Under the pieces are notes generated by a model. That model had not been told where the DNA came from, ran no database searches, and worked only from the letters and a program-made list of their open reading frames with translations. Source: Ceratodon purpureus (taxonomy: Eukaryota > Streptophyta > Bryopsida > Pseudoditrichales > Ditrichaceae). Taken from it: DNA of 64,000 bases. How positions within the stretch are numbered: position 1 is the stretch's first letter; each line of letters opens with the position of its first letter. Below are positions 22,196-33,547 of the stretch, piece after piece. The stretch covers positions 38,023,776 to 38,087,775 of the forward strand of contig CM026426.1 in NCBI GenBank assembly GCA_014871385.1. The letters are read 5' to 3'. The position numbers were made by a program, and so were the translations under genes.

Positions 22196-23536
22196 GCTGA
22201 CTATGGAGAAGCCAACTCTAGAAGCGCAAAATTGAGTGGAGCCAACTCTGGAACAACCAACTCTCGACAAGTTGGTTCTCGACCAACCTTGCAGACTCAT
22301 TTGATGGATTACCAGGTACAGGTACAGGCATAAGGCGACACCTTTGGATTCAAGAAGCAAAGAATAATTGTCAACAACAACTTAAGGGAGCACATCCTTG
22401 CCGCAGAGCCGACTTCACACCCACCAGAGGGCTCCTCCAACATAGGTCGACAATGCGGACGGTTAGTTGAATCAACATGGCCGATGGGTCCGTCCGCCAG
22501 AGTTTGTCTCAGCTACAACTAGAAAGCTACTTACGGAGCCAAATGGAAATGAGGCGTTGAGGAGAGACGACATCCAGCCACCAGAGAATGCCCATGCTGT
22601 TCTCATTAGTGGAGTCTCATTTGAGGGAGGTAATTCTCTAGGTTGCTTTTGCAAGCCGACTTCTTCGCAAAGTTGATTGCTAGAGCCTTCTTCAAGAGGC
22701 TCTAAGGGTGGTCATCAGAGTAGCACTACATCCAATCCTGCAGACACTTCCAAGAAGTTTCAGGTTTTGATGACAGACCTCGGAGTGATGGCAAATGTCC
22801 TAGTCAAGACACTCACTATAGCAAGGCAGTTGGAGCGGATCCGCCAGCAGACAAACCTTTGTGCTACAAAGCTTGGATCTCAAGATCAGCAACTGACCTG
22901 AGAAGCCAAGTCAGCAGCCAAGGCTGCAGAGACGACTCAATCGAGGCCATCGGTCAGCCACTTGGAGTTGGAGGAGTGCTAGCTCGCTTGCCTTCAGCAA
23001 GTTAACGACCTGATGATGGATAATCAACATTCGACTTTGGAGTTAGGCACAAGCACCTTACTTTGAGAGGACTTGAGCAGTGCAGTTCAGAACTACGTGG
23101 GGGGCGCAGCAGCACCATCTTTTGTCAGCCTTCGAAGCTTACAAAGCCGACTATGCGTGCCAGCAGCATAGATTCACTACGATTGTGAAAGAGGATCCCG
23201 ACTTTGCACCAAGGTTGGCGGATGATGAGTTAAAGAGGCCTAACCTGACTTTTATACAGCCGACTTTTGCACAGCGGATTGTTGCACAACTGACTATCTC
23301 CAATTTTGGCACCTCTATTGGGCTCGAGCAGCACCAACTTCATAAACGCGGAGCATCATATCAAGTGTTAGCATTAGTAGTAACCACCTGTGGCTTGGAA
23401 GTTCTTGTTAGTATGGCTTTTCTTGCTAGACATTTTTAAGTGTTGGCAGTTTTTTGTACTCTAGGACCTTGGCATTGTCCTCCATTTCCACTCTCCCTCG
23501 CGTTCTGCGGACAGAACTACCGGAAAAAAGAAATAA
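22196..23536 (+). other. gypsy 3' internal region without RT or integrase
   Basis: Short frames only, including a Gln-rich piece at 23,080-23,439. I looked for YVDD-type RT, RNase H and HHCC/DDE integrase motifs on both strands and saw none. It ends in the purine-rich run next to the 3' LTR. Confidence 0.55.
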
Positions 23537-23971
23537 TGTTAACCGGAGACCAAACCGGTCTCTCCCTTTAGCCCCATCCAGCCCCTTCTCAGTTTTACCC
23601 CTGTAGTTTTCTGACAGTCATCCAGTCTCTGTGGATGAATACTGTCCAGCCGACTGGATAAACTTTGACAAGATGACTAGATGATTTCTGTCAGTTTTCA
23701 GGGGGTTTAAGAGGCAGGTATAGAATTTCTGGAGATCATTCCACAGTAGAGCAGGTAGAGTTAGAGAGGTCTGAGAGTTGGTAGGAGTTGTTGTACTATG
23801 GTTTTGGGGCTGCTTTGACCCATTTTATGCAGTTTTGACCTCTTTTTGCACTTGTATTGCACATTTCCAACATTCTGTGACGATTTTGAGTACTGAGTTT
23901 AGTTGGATTTTGTTGGGTTTTGATGGGATTGTGAAGGCTAGGGTTTAGTGGTTAAATCCTCTCTTTTACCA
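23537..23971 (+). repeat. 3' LTR of gypsy element
   Basis: 435 bp, starts TGTTAACCGG and ends TTTACCA, followed by GATGT, the second target-site copy. Confidence 0.85.
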
Positions 23972-24415
23972 GATGTGGACTACTCGAGTGAGTTAGGTGT
24001 AGACTGACCATTCAATAATGGCATAGACCCTTTGGTTGACGGCCTAGAATGCGGAGACGTGTACCAACTTGCCTTTTCCTTAACATTGTGGAAGGCAAAA
24101 TATGATTTCAATGATAAGAATGTTGCTGATGGAAACAAGGAAGACTTGTTGCTTCTATCTTGTGAACAACCCTGCTCCAGAAGCGGCTCCAGTATTAAAG
24201 ATAAGGCAAGCTCGAGCCAGAGAACTTGAAGACAACATAGTATCTAGTGATGTGGACGTTCCAATTTGTCAGCTTTTCTCGACCATGATTGAAGTAGAAA
24301 AACCGGACACGCCTCCACCTAAGCCCCCTGCTAGAGCCCCAATCAAGGGAAAGGCCATTGAACTAATACTTCCTTTAAATTGCGGCCTAGCTAAGACTCC
24401 AATGAATGATTGAGT
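23972..24415 (+). pseudogene. hAT transposase relic, 3' part
   Basis: Directly after the gypsy target duplication the hAT text resumes: DYSSELGVD, then a stop, then PLVDGLECGDVYQLA and an acidic/Pro-rich tail (PDTPPPKPPARAPIKGK). Joined at the GATGT duplication it continues the frame ending NLDIEDSKGIETSD upstream. It shows that the LTR element landed inside an already existing hAT gene. Confidence 0.55.
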
Positions 24416-25325
24416 GACGGCAAAGAAATTCATTGTCCTTCCGGCGAAGAGACCCGTACAGAAATTGAATAGGGAGGCCATGACAAATGATGAAGATGAT
24501 CCTTTGGGCCCTAGCGAGGCTAAGGTTAAGGATGAGAATGATTGGGATTCACCAACGCTGAAGGGACATTAAGGCTTACGAGATACATTTTGATGTAGAC
24601 AGGACTGAGTCGTGGCGTTGATGTAATTACGCGCCATTGTAGAGACAATTCTATAATCATGAACATCATTGTTGTTTGCGGCGGTTCTTGCCTCTTTTGT
24701 ATTGTCATAAATCCATTTTCATTCAAGAAGTTAGACCTATAAAAATTTGTATGAGTGATGATATGAGCATCAACATGAGCGTCAACATAAGCATTTTTTT
24801 TTTTTTAAACATGAGATAATAGAAATGGTAAGTTGTTTTCTTTACTTCTATGTAGTTCACCGTACACTAAGCGTAGATGATATGTTAAATGCAACGAATT
24901 ATTGCTATAAAATTCACAGATTTGGCAATGAACTCTAAAGGTTTTTTTTCTGGATGGAATAATGAGCTACGCAACTTCAATAAAACTAACTAAATAAACT
25001 ACATCCCCGTCATGTAGTTGTTCCCAATGTTTTTTTTTTAAAGGGATTCATACGTTTTGTACAAACTCCATATGATGTCATTAAAAGCGTAATAGACACA
25101 TGAATATTTACAACATACATGCATTTCAATTTAGAAGATTGAGGAGGTAATAGTATTAAAGAGGTTTTTAGTACGTTGTCCTCTCCATTTCATAGTATAC
25201 GACCGTTCTACTTGTTCACTACTCCATTTTAAGGACTACATTTCTACATATCTCAATAGTCTTTGGAAATATAATATTGGTTTGTTGAGCACGGCGGGCC
25301 ATCTATAAATGAGCCCTTGTTGAAC
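24416..25325. other. no recognisable gene
   Basis: AT-rich with poly-T runs. No motif recognised. Confidence 0.35.
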
Positions 25326-25329
25326 TTTG

Positions 25330-28300
25330 CGTTACTTGATAATGGCTTGGCCTCGCAATCCTCCCTTCTTCATTATACTCTTCATTTACGGCTTGCACTT
25401 CTCATTGCATACTTTCCTCCTAATCTTTGTCGTTCTTCTGGTCATCGCCCTTCTTCCGCTTCTTTGTCCATCCATTGACCTTCTTTGCTTTGAAGATCAT
25501 AATCACTTTTTCGATCCATTCCACCACTTTCTTCACATACTATTCATTCTCTTTCACTAATAGCAACAAGATCACCCCTAGCTCTTGTGGTGCATTTCTC
25601 CATCTAGAAATGACTTCCTTAATTCTTGTATCAAACTTGCGTGTTGCCTTCTATAAATCATCTTCTAAATCTTTGAAATAATCCTTGTTCAAAGTAGAAC
25701 GCAAATTAGCATCCTCCTCTAGCTTCGCCAAGACTAGAGCCCTCTAGACACAGGTTGGGTTGTACTTTTGGTATTCCTCATGTTGCACAATGTCATCCCT
25801 TACTTGATGCCACGTAGCATCGTCTTGCTTCACGACCTTCAATGGGGGAAACCAAAAGAAGCATTCATGCTATATACTTTAATGCCCTCCAAAGTTATTG
25901 CAGTAGAACTCTTGCTCTTCCTCCTTGATTTCCTGTGCTTGCACCTCCACTTCATAATTTTGGGTCATCCATGAGGATGTTTCCACTTTGGTACCGCATT
26001 CTTCAAATAGTTGTTGAGTATATGTCTTAGAATTTCAAAATAATAGGTTTTTACCACTCACGCCAATACAAGATCTTCCTTGGAAGTTCTAACGGGAGGT
26101 TCTACCATACCTAGGCGGCATCAAGTATCGTAACCCCATCATCTTATAGAAGCAAGTTGATTCAAGATCGGCACACAAACCACACAGATTGCATTAAAGA
26201 GCATGCGATGATGCAAGTAATGTGAAACTTGTGATTGCATTGGCCCAAGTCAAAAGCCTCCTAAGGTCCAGAATGGTGTTGACACAGTGCGCATTTCTCT
26301 TCAAGGAATTCAGGGATGAGGTCGCGAGTGTTGATAAGCTTCTGCTTTGTTTCAACCAAGTTAGATGAGAAGACATTGTACAATGTCCATCCCTCCTCCA
26401 ATTCTAGAGCTCAATTGATGACGTCTCCTCTTCCCTTTGCCAAGTGTTTTGTGCGCTCCATCATCTCTTCTACATCGCCCTATAGAGTGATCATTGTGGC
26501 GTCATGGCCGCTTTGTGCTAGTGCGTGCTTGAATCGCTGCAAAGTTGAAGTGATAAGGTCTTTGAACACACATGAGGTAACTGCACATTTCTTCAGGTCG
26601 CGTTGAGCTTTGAAAATTATTGTATTGTTTATGAACCCAACGAAGCCAGCGCATCGTCTTGTCATTACCGAATGTATTGTCCACCATCTCTATAGTGCTC
26701 ATCAACTTCTATGGTTCATATCACGCCACATCTCTTTCCTTCTTGGCCATCTCAAATTTGTTTAATAGAGATTCAACATCCTCCAATTGTTCCATTGGCC
26801 CCTTCTCTTTCTCAAGCGGTTTTGTCTAAGCATGGCCAAAGTCTATTTCTAATGAACCATGGACATATGCGCTATCATCTATTTGAGACGCATTTAAGTC
26901 CTGCCGGCGCCATCTTGAGTTCCCTCATGGAACTTGGAAAGATCAAGGGCGTTTTGTTACTCAGGGTCACTATCCAAGTAAATTATATCTTCTTCCTTTT
27001 TCAACTTCACCGCTTGAATTCTCTTCACAAAATTTTCTTCCTCTGTTTTTTGTTTTCCTTTTCCTTTAGGTGGTACTTCTTGCATTCTTCCAATTGTGTA
27101 TCATACCATTCCTTCATTTGGCCCAACGCCATCCCCTCTCTTTGTATCATCCTTCCTACTTCAGCTGAATCGCTCCTCAGCACCATATTCTCTTTTGCTA
27201 TTTTAAGCCAATCTTCCAAAGGGGTTTAAAAGACAATATCAATGTCTCAAATCCAAGGGCGCCATGTAGCACACTTGGGGTGACATTCGCAGAAGCGTGA
27301 ACCATTTGTAAAATATTTGGCGCCATTGCACCTAGTATGATAGCCTTATCTTTCAGAGAGCAAGCAACCTTGAGCACATTATAAATCTCTTGCACCTTTT
27401 TAGAGTTCTCCTTCACCTTTCGTCCTACCTTGGTAGCGTCCAGACCACCTGCTCATTTTTCCCCGTACCTTTTTTGTCGATTTAATGCTGAGATCTAACA
27501 ATTCTCTAAGTGCTTCATTGTTTGGCATAGACTACAGCAAATACATTATATCATAAATAGAGTGCTTGGAATCTTTAGAGCCATTTGGGGACGTCTGTAC
27601 CTCCACCAATGCCAACGAGCTTGGTCCAACATCATTTGTTTTATCCAACTTCTAAGGCCACCGGATTCACCATATCATCATTGTCTATATACTCCTCTCC
27701 TTTCTCCAAGGTTCCCTTGCTTTTCTCAATGCTGGAAGGTTTTACAGCGAGCCGTAAATCTGGGCTAGAAATCCGAGGCTCCTCCATTTCAAATGTCGGT
27801 GGAAACATTGTTGCAAGAGTACTATGCACGGGACTTGGCTTTAAATCTTGAGGTTTGTGGGTTGTATCATCCGAACTTCTAGGGTTAGACATTGTAGAAA
27901 TGGGATGTGCAAGTGGCCTCCGAGCAAGCTTAGTCTTCAACTCTTCCACCACATTTCTCGTGGGGGTTAAATTGAGATGATACAAATCTGGAATATCCTT
28001 TTAATTCTTCTCAATTTGGAGCAGATCCCGTGCTGTGGTGGGAAATGTGCTCTAATCTATCTTGCGCTTTAAGATGAGCTCTATATATACCATACACCAC
28101 AAGATATAACTGAAATAGCCTTTGCTACTTCCACAATCCCCAAACAAAGATTGCCAAACCACAAATGCACGATGCATGAAGTGCTCACTCTTACATGTCC
28201 ATGGCTTGCAATAAAAAATCCTCGTATTAAATTTGTGATGATTCGGAGGCCATAGCTTCCCAATGTAGTACATCTTCAGATTTTTTTTGCACTCTCTAAT

Positions 28301-28472
28301 AGTCCAGTAGATAGGACCCATGGACTTCCATCCTTCTGTAGCTAGAACTTCTCGATGCTAGGATTATCCAATGTAGACCGTGACATGCACCCTTCTTCTT
28401 GCTCCTCCTCCTCGTTTCCATAGTTGCACCATTCCGCAAATCCTCCATAAAGGCCTCATTTCTATTCGACAT
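25330..28472 (-). pseudogene. unknown plant gene relic with RING-like motif
   Basis: A minus-strand coding relic starts at the ATG at 28,472 (MSNRNEAFMEDLRNG). Legible blocks in order are MHRAFVVWQSLFGDCGSSKG (28.2 kb), a Pro/Ser-rich region (27.98-27.64 kb), a helical region (27.42-27.0 kb; KENSKKVQEIYNVLKVACSL and LEECKKYHLKEKENKKQRKK), and KTMRWLRWVHKQYNNF (26.6 kb). A RING-like cluster near 26.3-26.2 kb reads CALC, then GQCNHKFHITC and a C-x2-C-like end. Further helical text continues to 25.3 kb. Frames shift repeatedly. The layout (helical body, then Cys/His cluster) recalls the better kept gene at 31-32 kb, but homology is not shown. No function is claimed. Confidence 0.45.
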
Positions 28473-28499
28473 GGTAAGATTTTTTTCTAGATAAAAAAA

Positions 28500-29880
28500 A
28501 ATAGTAGTTAATAATTCCCTATACAGAAAACAAACAAATATGACAAGATCAAAAACACCTTCCTCTAATATATAAGAAGGACACCCTTTAATTTACCTTG
28601 TAGGCCCAACAAGCACCTAACTGATTTTGGGCATTGCAGCTAATTAATTAAGCCAGATGAGGAGCTTGAAGTGAAAGAGGAATGATAGGTGTTGGAATGT
28701 ATAGGCCGACGATCCCCAAACCTATGACCGTGGCCGCCCAAACCTACAGATTGCCAATGGCATCCCGTCTAAACTTGCCATTGGCCCCTTAGCATCCTTT
28801 AATCGGGCTCGATGGAGCAGAGCCGAGGCTGTCCAATCCGTCGGCCTCGATGCCTCGACTCCACCTCCGGCTGTCCAATCGGGGCCGTTGGAGCGGGGCG
28901 GCAACCGATCGATCCGTGTTGATGAACGTAGGAGGTTGGCCGAAGCGGCGCTGAACGGCACGAACCCTTCTACTGTACTCGCGCAGCCATGAGCAGAGTT
29001 TCTACCTTATTTTCTTGAGAAAGTAGGAAAAAACTACCCTACCCCTAAGGGTGGGTAGGCGGGACATTCCTTTACAAGGCAGCTTTTATCACCTTCCTCA
29101 CCAAATTTCATTCTCAATCAGTCCATTCTCAATTCAAACCTAATCAAATCTGTACACTCTCTTCTAATTCCAAAGTACCAGTATAGACACATAGTGCTTT
29201 TCACCAGAGAATTCTCAATCAACACACTACTTACAATATAGTAGTGTATGACAAAACAATCCAAATAGTAGAGAAAAGTTTGTCTTAAAACTGACAATAC
29301 AAGATCAAACACAAAATAGTTTGAATCTCCAAAAATCTTCTCATCCTTTGAATATTGGTGTAGTAAAATAAGAAAAATCCAGAAGTAAAGGACCTCAACT
29401 GTCCCCATAAACACAACCAAAACCATAGTTAGGATTATGTTTGTAGACAAGGTGTCAACACCCCTTTACAGCTTGTTATTGCAGTCACAAGAAAAATCAA
29501 ACCCTACACCAAACATACAAATCAAAAGGAGAGATGAAAGAGTCTAATTGCAATCATAAATTAGAAGACCTGAGTAGTAGTTCCACCGGACTCAGCCATG
29601 TTGCACTTTGCTTCAGCTCCACACCACCATATACCAAAACTTCACAAGCTCTAAAAATCTCTCACACACATGTAGCAAACTAGAATTACTTTCAAAGTAA
29701 ACAAGTAAACAGATGCATATGACAAAGAAACTCCCATGGTTTTATACCTTCAAAGAAGTCTCTAGAGATTCACTTGTTTGATATATCGACATGAATAGCC
29801 CCGCTGGTCCAATCATCTCTGATCCTTAGATGAAAAATAACATAGATCAAATGGTCATAAATTAGTGATATGCTAGAGTA
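28500..29880. other. no recognisable gene
   Basis: A GC-rich patch (28,700-28,990) is followed by AT-rich sequence. Frames are composition-driven. No element ends were found. Confidence 0.35.
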
Positions 29881-30010
29881 AAGTTCAAGCTGGGGAAAGT
29901 TCGTATGTGAGCGAAGAGCGGAGAGCGGAGAGCACAAAATGGAGAGCACAGAATTGACAATTAGCCAAATTTTCAAAAGCAAAGTAGACCCTATAACCGT
30001 GGAAAGTTAC
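29881..30010 (+). repeat. inverted-pair repeat, left copy
   Basis: Ordered blocks AGTTCAAGCT, GTATGTGAGCGAAGAGCGG (with GAGAGCGGAGAGC) and CCCTATAACCGTGG recur in the same order on the opposite strand at 44,855-45,060. The GAGCGG/GAGAGC part is hexamer-like. Confidence 0.5.
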
Positions 30011-30059
30011 TAAAATAAGGCATGATTTTGTTACGTGGCGTCCTACTTGGAATTGCGGT

Positions 30060-30400
30060 GGCCCCGGACGGTGACGTGGATGTGCGGAGGAGTTCTGACG
30101 GCGGAGTCGGGCGGACAGAGAGGGGCAACCGATTTAGGGTTCAGGGGCGGACGTGTTTTCTCGTGGCGGACGATTGAGGAGGAATACAACCGTTGAATGC
30201 CGAGGAAGTCCGCGAGTGGGCCGGACTGGTAGGCGGACATGGCTCGGACGGGCCTGTAGGCGGGCATAATGCGTATCCGGGTGGGCGGACTTGATGCCGA
30301 TCGTATTGCGGACGGAGGTTGTCGGACCGGGCGGACGCGATGTGAACGAACACATACAGGGTGGTCCGCGATGCAGTGGGGTATTGGGAACATATTGTCT
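30060..30400. repeat. CGGAC-rich GC island, copy 1
   Basis: It contains about 11 CGGAC pentamers on the plus strand within roughly 280 bp, often as GGCGGAC. It lies downstream of the RING/coiled-coil gene and is similar in the same orientation to 32,960-33,250. No protein is supported across it. Confidence 0.55.
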
Positions 30401-30479
30401 TCAATTTTCACACAGCTCAACAGGTTCACGAGCAAATATGAAATTCGAACCATCCGACACTACTGAAGTGACACACTGA

Positions 30480-31130
30480 CCAACTACTTCTCAAACCGAT
30501 ATTGAATTCCATCAGATTATATATTGTAATCGACCTCTTTCCATTAAAACATGGTTGTCTTGGTAGAAATTTAGTCAGTGAAAGAGTATAGCTCTAAAAG
30601 TTCCTTATAAAAAACAGGACTTCCGTGATAGTAGCTTAGTTATCAAACGAGTATAGGTCCGAAAATTCCTTACAAATAGTCTGTGATCAAAATTTTCCTG
30701 GTTCAGGTACACAGTTGGGAGTTTAAAAAAGGTAAATTGTCTAAGCAATTGTTCGAAAATTCACTGCATAGTCACAATGTAATCCATTTCGTCGCTGAGA
30801 TACAGTCGCAGTCTTCCAAGAAATCGGAGGTGGAAAACACTATTTTGATTTCCGGCGGCATGTAGAGGTCGACTTGTCCTTGCGCGCATAATTCCACCCT
30901 CCAATGTCCGAGTTCAAATGCTTGCGCCTCTTTTCTCCCTCTCCGGTATCCGGCGCACTGCCAATCCCTACTCGCGCTGTTGTAGCAAAACTCAGATATC
31001 AGTTTCGGACCAACGCACTGGACACTCTAATGCACAGTATCATGTCAAAAACGAATTTCAATATAAAATTGCTTATCAGATGCAAGATACAGACGCATAA
31101 GTCGGAAGAATGTTATTATCGGTTCCATAA
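30480..31130. other. 3' side of RING-like gene, possible further exon
   Basis: No separate gene is visible. On the minus strand a possible acceptor (GTGCATTAG) near 31,026 opens a frame beginning CPVRWSETDI, which could continue the gene at 31.1-32.3 kb. Confidence 0.3.
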
Positions 31131-31135
31131 CGGAT

Positions 31136-32317
31136 TCAGCAATACTGGTAATCAATGCACATGCGCGACATTGACGTACCTTTGCACTTGAAAAAGCCGA
31201 AGCTGTTCAACCAGTTCTCTGCGAAATGCTCCCCGCATCTTGCGCAGTTCTGACCAAGCGAAGTCTGCATTGCAGCGCACCACGGGTGGTATGGGCAAGC
31301 GCATGACGCAGTCACGAGGTCCATCGCCGGAAACCCTTGGTTACAAAGGGAGCAACCTTGCACTGTAAGGGTAATTGAGTCGATGTTCTGAGTGGCCGCT
31401 GCGATTCGAGGACTGGGGGCACGGAACATTGATGTAGACGACCATATCTGAAGCTGGCGGAGATTTTCTTTCAAGCCCTTCACCTTGTCCTTTGCATCCT
31501 GCTTTGCAGAAGACAGGCGTTTCTCATCCTCGATGGCCACCGCGAGATCCCTCTCCGACGTTTCAGTTAAATCCTCCTTCATACGTTGCACTTCCTCCCC
31601 AGCCTCCAAGATTCTCTGCTCTTCGCCGTGGATTTCGTCCTCGAAGAACCTCAGGAATGTTTCATCAGCAGAGCCTTCGACGACGGACTTCATCGCCCCC
31701 CACTTCTGCAGTTTCGCCTCCGGGGAGTCTATAGTCTCCTCAATGCACCTCAGCTTGATCTGAAGCTTGTACCTGTCCATATCCGTGAGCGGTGGCTTGG
31801 CCGTCTGCCTCAGAAGCGCAGCCCGTTTGTGTGCAACACTATGGGCTGCCACGGCCGTCTCAAAGTCCTTCTCAGCGTCCGCAATCTCGGCATCCAGGCC
31901 CTTGCAGAGGATTTCGACGTAGGTGGCATTCCGGTCTGGGGTGCGAAACAGGACTGTGAGTTCGTCTCCGCTCTCGATTTTCTTACCCCTCCAGCGATCC
32001 TCCGCATACTTTGCCCAGTTCATTGGGTAGCGATGGAAAACCTCCGAAACGACCACTCTCGCGAAGCTCTCCGGGAGGAACAAACTAGCAGGAAGCTCGG
32101 GAATTTGAGAGATCGCTGGGTACAGCTCCAACACTCTCGCCTTGACCTTTCCTGATTTCGCTCCGTCGAAGAGATATCCCTTCCCAGGAACCCTCTCTCC
32201 GAATATGGACCTTAGCTCCTCATTGCTGACATGGTTGCAGTCGAAGGCGGGGTCCAAACCTGCATTTGGCAATCCAACCTTCACGTGAAAGTAATTCTCC
32301 TTCCCAACTTCTCCCAT
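31136..32317 (-). CDS. coiled-coil protein with C-terminal RING-like Cys/His cluster
   Basis: The longest uninterrupted coding frame in the cassette region, with no internal stop. I chose ATG at 32,317 (MGEVGKENYFHVKVG); the frame stays open a little further upstream but without an ATG. The first 130 residues are globular. About residues 130-305 are charged and helical, with a coiled coil rich in Glu/Lys (GEEVQRMKEDLTETSERDLA). The C-terminal region has CSLCNQGFPAMDLVTASCAC, PYHPWCAAM and NCARCGEHF, a C-x2-C ... C-x-C ... H-x2-C ... C-x2-C order like a RING or related zinc-binding fold. A good donor, AAAG|GTACGT, lies at about 31,183, so the last few residues are probably intron and more exons may follow. 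Ubiquitin-ligase activity is possible but not shown. Confidence 0.55.
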   Translation of the reverse strand: MGEVGKENYFHVKVGLPNAGLDPAFDCNHVSNEELRSIFGERVPGKGYLFDGAKSGKVKARVLELYPAISQIPELPASLFLPESFARVVVSEVFHRYPMNWAKYAEDRWRGKKIESGDELTVLFRTPDRNATYVEILCKGLDAEIADAEKDFETAVAAHSVAHKRAALLRQTAKPPLTDMDRYKLQIKLRCIEETIDSPEAKLQKWGAMKSVVEGSADETFLRFFEDEIHGEEQRILEAGEEVQRMKEDLTETSERDLAVAIEDEKRLSSAKQDAKDKVKGLKENLRQLQIWSSTSMFRAPSPRIAAATQNIDSITLTVQGCSLCNQGFPAMDLVTASCACPYHPWCAAMQTSLGQNCARCGEHFAENWLNSFGFFKCKGTSMSRMCIDYQYC

Positions 32318-32434
32318 TCTGACCCCTTTCACTCGCAAGAGGTATATCCCTCCTCTTCGATCGGACCCTTGCAACCTCAGACCAGCGAACTACAAATTGG
32401 AACCAAAATGCAATGGCGACTCCAATCAAAACTC

Positions 32435-32473
32435 TCAGCGATGGCGTGGATTGAATGGAACTGCCCTGGCCAT
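32435..32473 (-). CDS. possible 12-codon upstream ORF
   Basis: MARAVPFNPRHR then TGA, between a TATA-like TTAAATAG (about 32,498-32,505, minus) and the chosen start at 32,317. If the transcript starts near 32,470-32,480 or above, this upstream ORF could dampen translation. That is inferred only. Confidence 0.25.
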   Translation of the reverse strand: MARAVPFNPRHR

Positions 32474-32496
32474 GGCTACCCCTACAGGCAGCCGCC

Positions 32497-32505
32497 CTAT
32501 TTAAC
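32497..32505 (-). promoter_or_regulatory. TATA-like element of RING/coiled-coil gene
   Basis: GTTAAATAG on the minus strand, about 180 bp upstream of the chosen ATG. It is a weak match; start-site mapping is absent. Confidence 0.25.
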
Positions 32506-32939
32506 GCCAAGATGGTCATCTCATTATGGTGATTTGAGGGGTTAAGTTCGGATTGGCGACTGTGACTTGACAACATACCCTTCAGGACTTCATATCTTCG
32601 TACTCCTCCTTCTACACTCAGTGTATCCAAGTAGGCTCCATCATTGCAACATGAATATGGTGTTTCAAATGTCCTGTAGGCTGTGTGGTAATAGATGGTT
32701 TAGTAGATGGATCAACACGAAATTCATTGCATTCAAAAAAATCTATGCACCTTGTAATTCTACTGAAGTGTCACACCGATCAACTCTCGTGTTCGTAAGT
32801 TCTATTGGGAATTTTCGTTCATGAGTTGGTCACAGTTTGAATTTCACGTTGTTGAAGAGGATTTGTGACATTGTCTCTGCCTAAGCACGCGACACTAGCC
32901 GTATTTCTCGGCCAGTCGTCCGGTCTTTCCGACATTCTT

Positions 32940-33250
32940 CGTCGCCAGGTTTGAAGATGGATGTGGTTTAATGTAGCGGACGATTGAGGCCGGACAGGCG
33001 GATGCGGATCGGGGTTTAGAGTCGGATGGCAATGATATGCGGACGCGGCTGGGGCGGACTGGTAAGCGGGCATGATTCGGACGCGAGTAAGACGGAATGG
33101 AAAGCGGGCACAATGAGTACGCGGAGTGGGCGGACTAGATGTCAGACACTGGTCACTGCGGGAGGGTGTCGGATCGCACGGATTGGAGGTGAACGGGCAC
33201 CATCCGCGGGTGCAGTGGGCAAGGGGGTGGTCCGCGTCCCCGGACCATTT
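32940..33250. repeat. CGGAC-rich GC island, copy 2
   Basis: About seven CGGAC copies, plus shared phrases with copy 1 (GGGCGGACT, GCGGGCA.AATG, GTCGGA) in the same orientation. It lies between the RING/coiled-coil gene and the kinase gene, so each cassette is flanked by this repeat type. Confidence 0.5.
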
Positions 33251-33547
33251 TGAGAGGGTCCGGCGTGGAATAAACGTTGGGTGTTTAGGGCTCTGGTCAC
33301 AATATTGTGGAATTACAATCACTCTATCATGGCTTTGGGGTCAGGAATGTGACAAACAAACTCTATTTACAAATTGATCTGTTCAGAGTCGGTACATGAC
33401 CTCCTATGCGCCTAACCTGGGCGAATGCAAAGTCGGACCCTAGTGTTCAGAATGATATAGTTATATTCAAATTGTCAGACCACTAAGAAGCGGTACCTGC
33501 GCGTTGGACAAAACGATTCTAAGGAGTTTTGCATACTCACATGTAAT

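Larger units (their letters stand above)
16930..23971 (+). mobile_element. Ty3/gypsy-type LTR element, gag-pro only
   Basis: It is bounded by LTRs 16,930-17,363 and 23,537-23,971 and by the 5-bp target duplication GATGT at 16,925-16,929 and 23,972-23,976. A primer-binding-site-like TGGCGACCATGC starts at 17,365, and a purine run GGAAAAAAGAAATAA ends at 23,536. Internal coding shows a gag domain and a retropepsin-like domain, with no RT, RNase H or integrase recognised over 7 kb. That makes it resemble large non-autonomous gag-bearing elements (TR-GAG/LARD-like). By hand count the LTRs differ at about 40 sites, roughly 90% identity, so it is older than the copia insertion at 55 kb. It lies inside the hAT gene. 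Confidence 0.85.

Noticed and set aside
28722-28961. GC-rich frame at 28.8 kb as a gene or as the TIR of a second MULE
   Set aside because: No motif, and no inverted partner with a target duplication was found.
30060-33250. The two large CGGAC islands as LTRs of an element around the RING/coiled-coil gene
   Set aside because: No TG..CA ends, no primer site or purine tract, no 5-bp duplication, and similarity is patchy.
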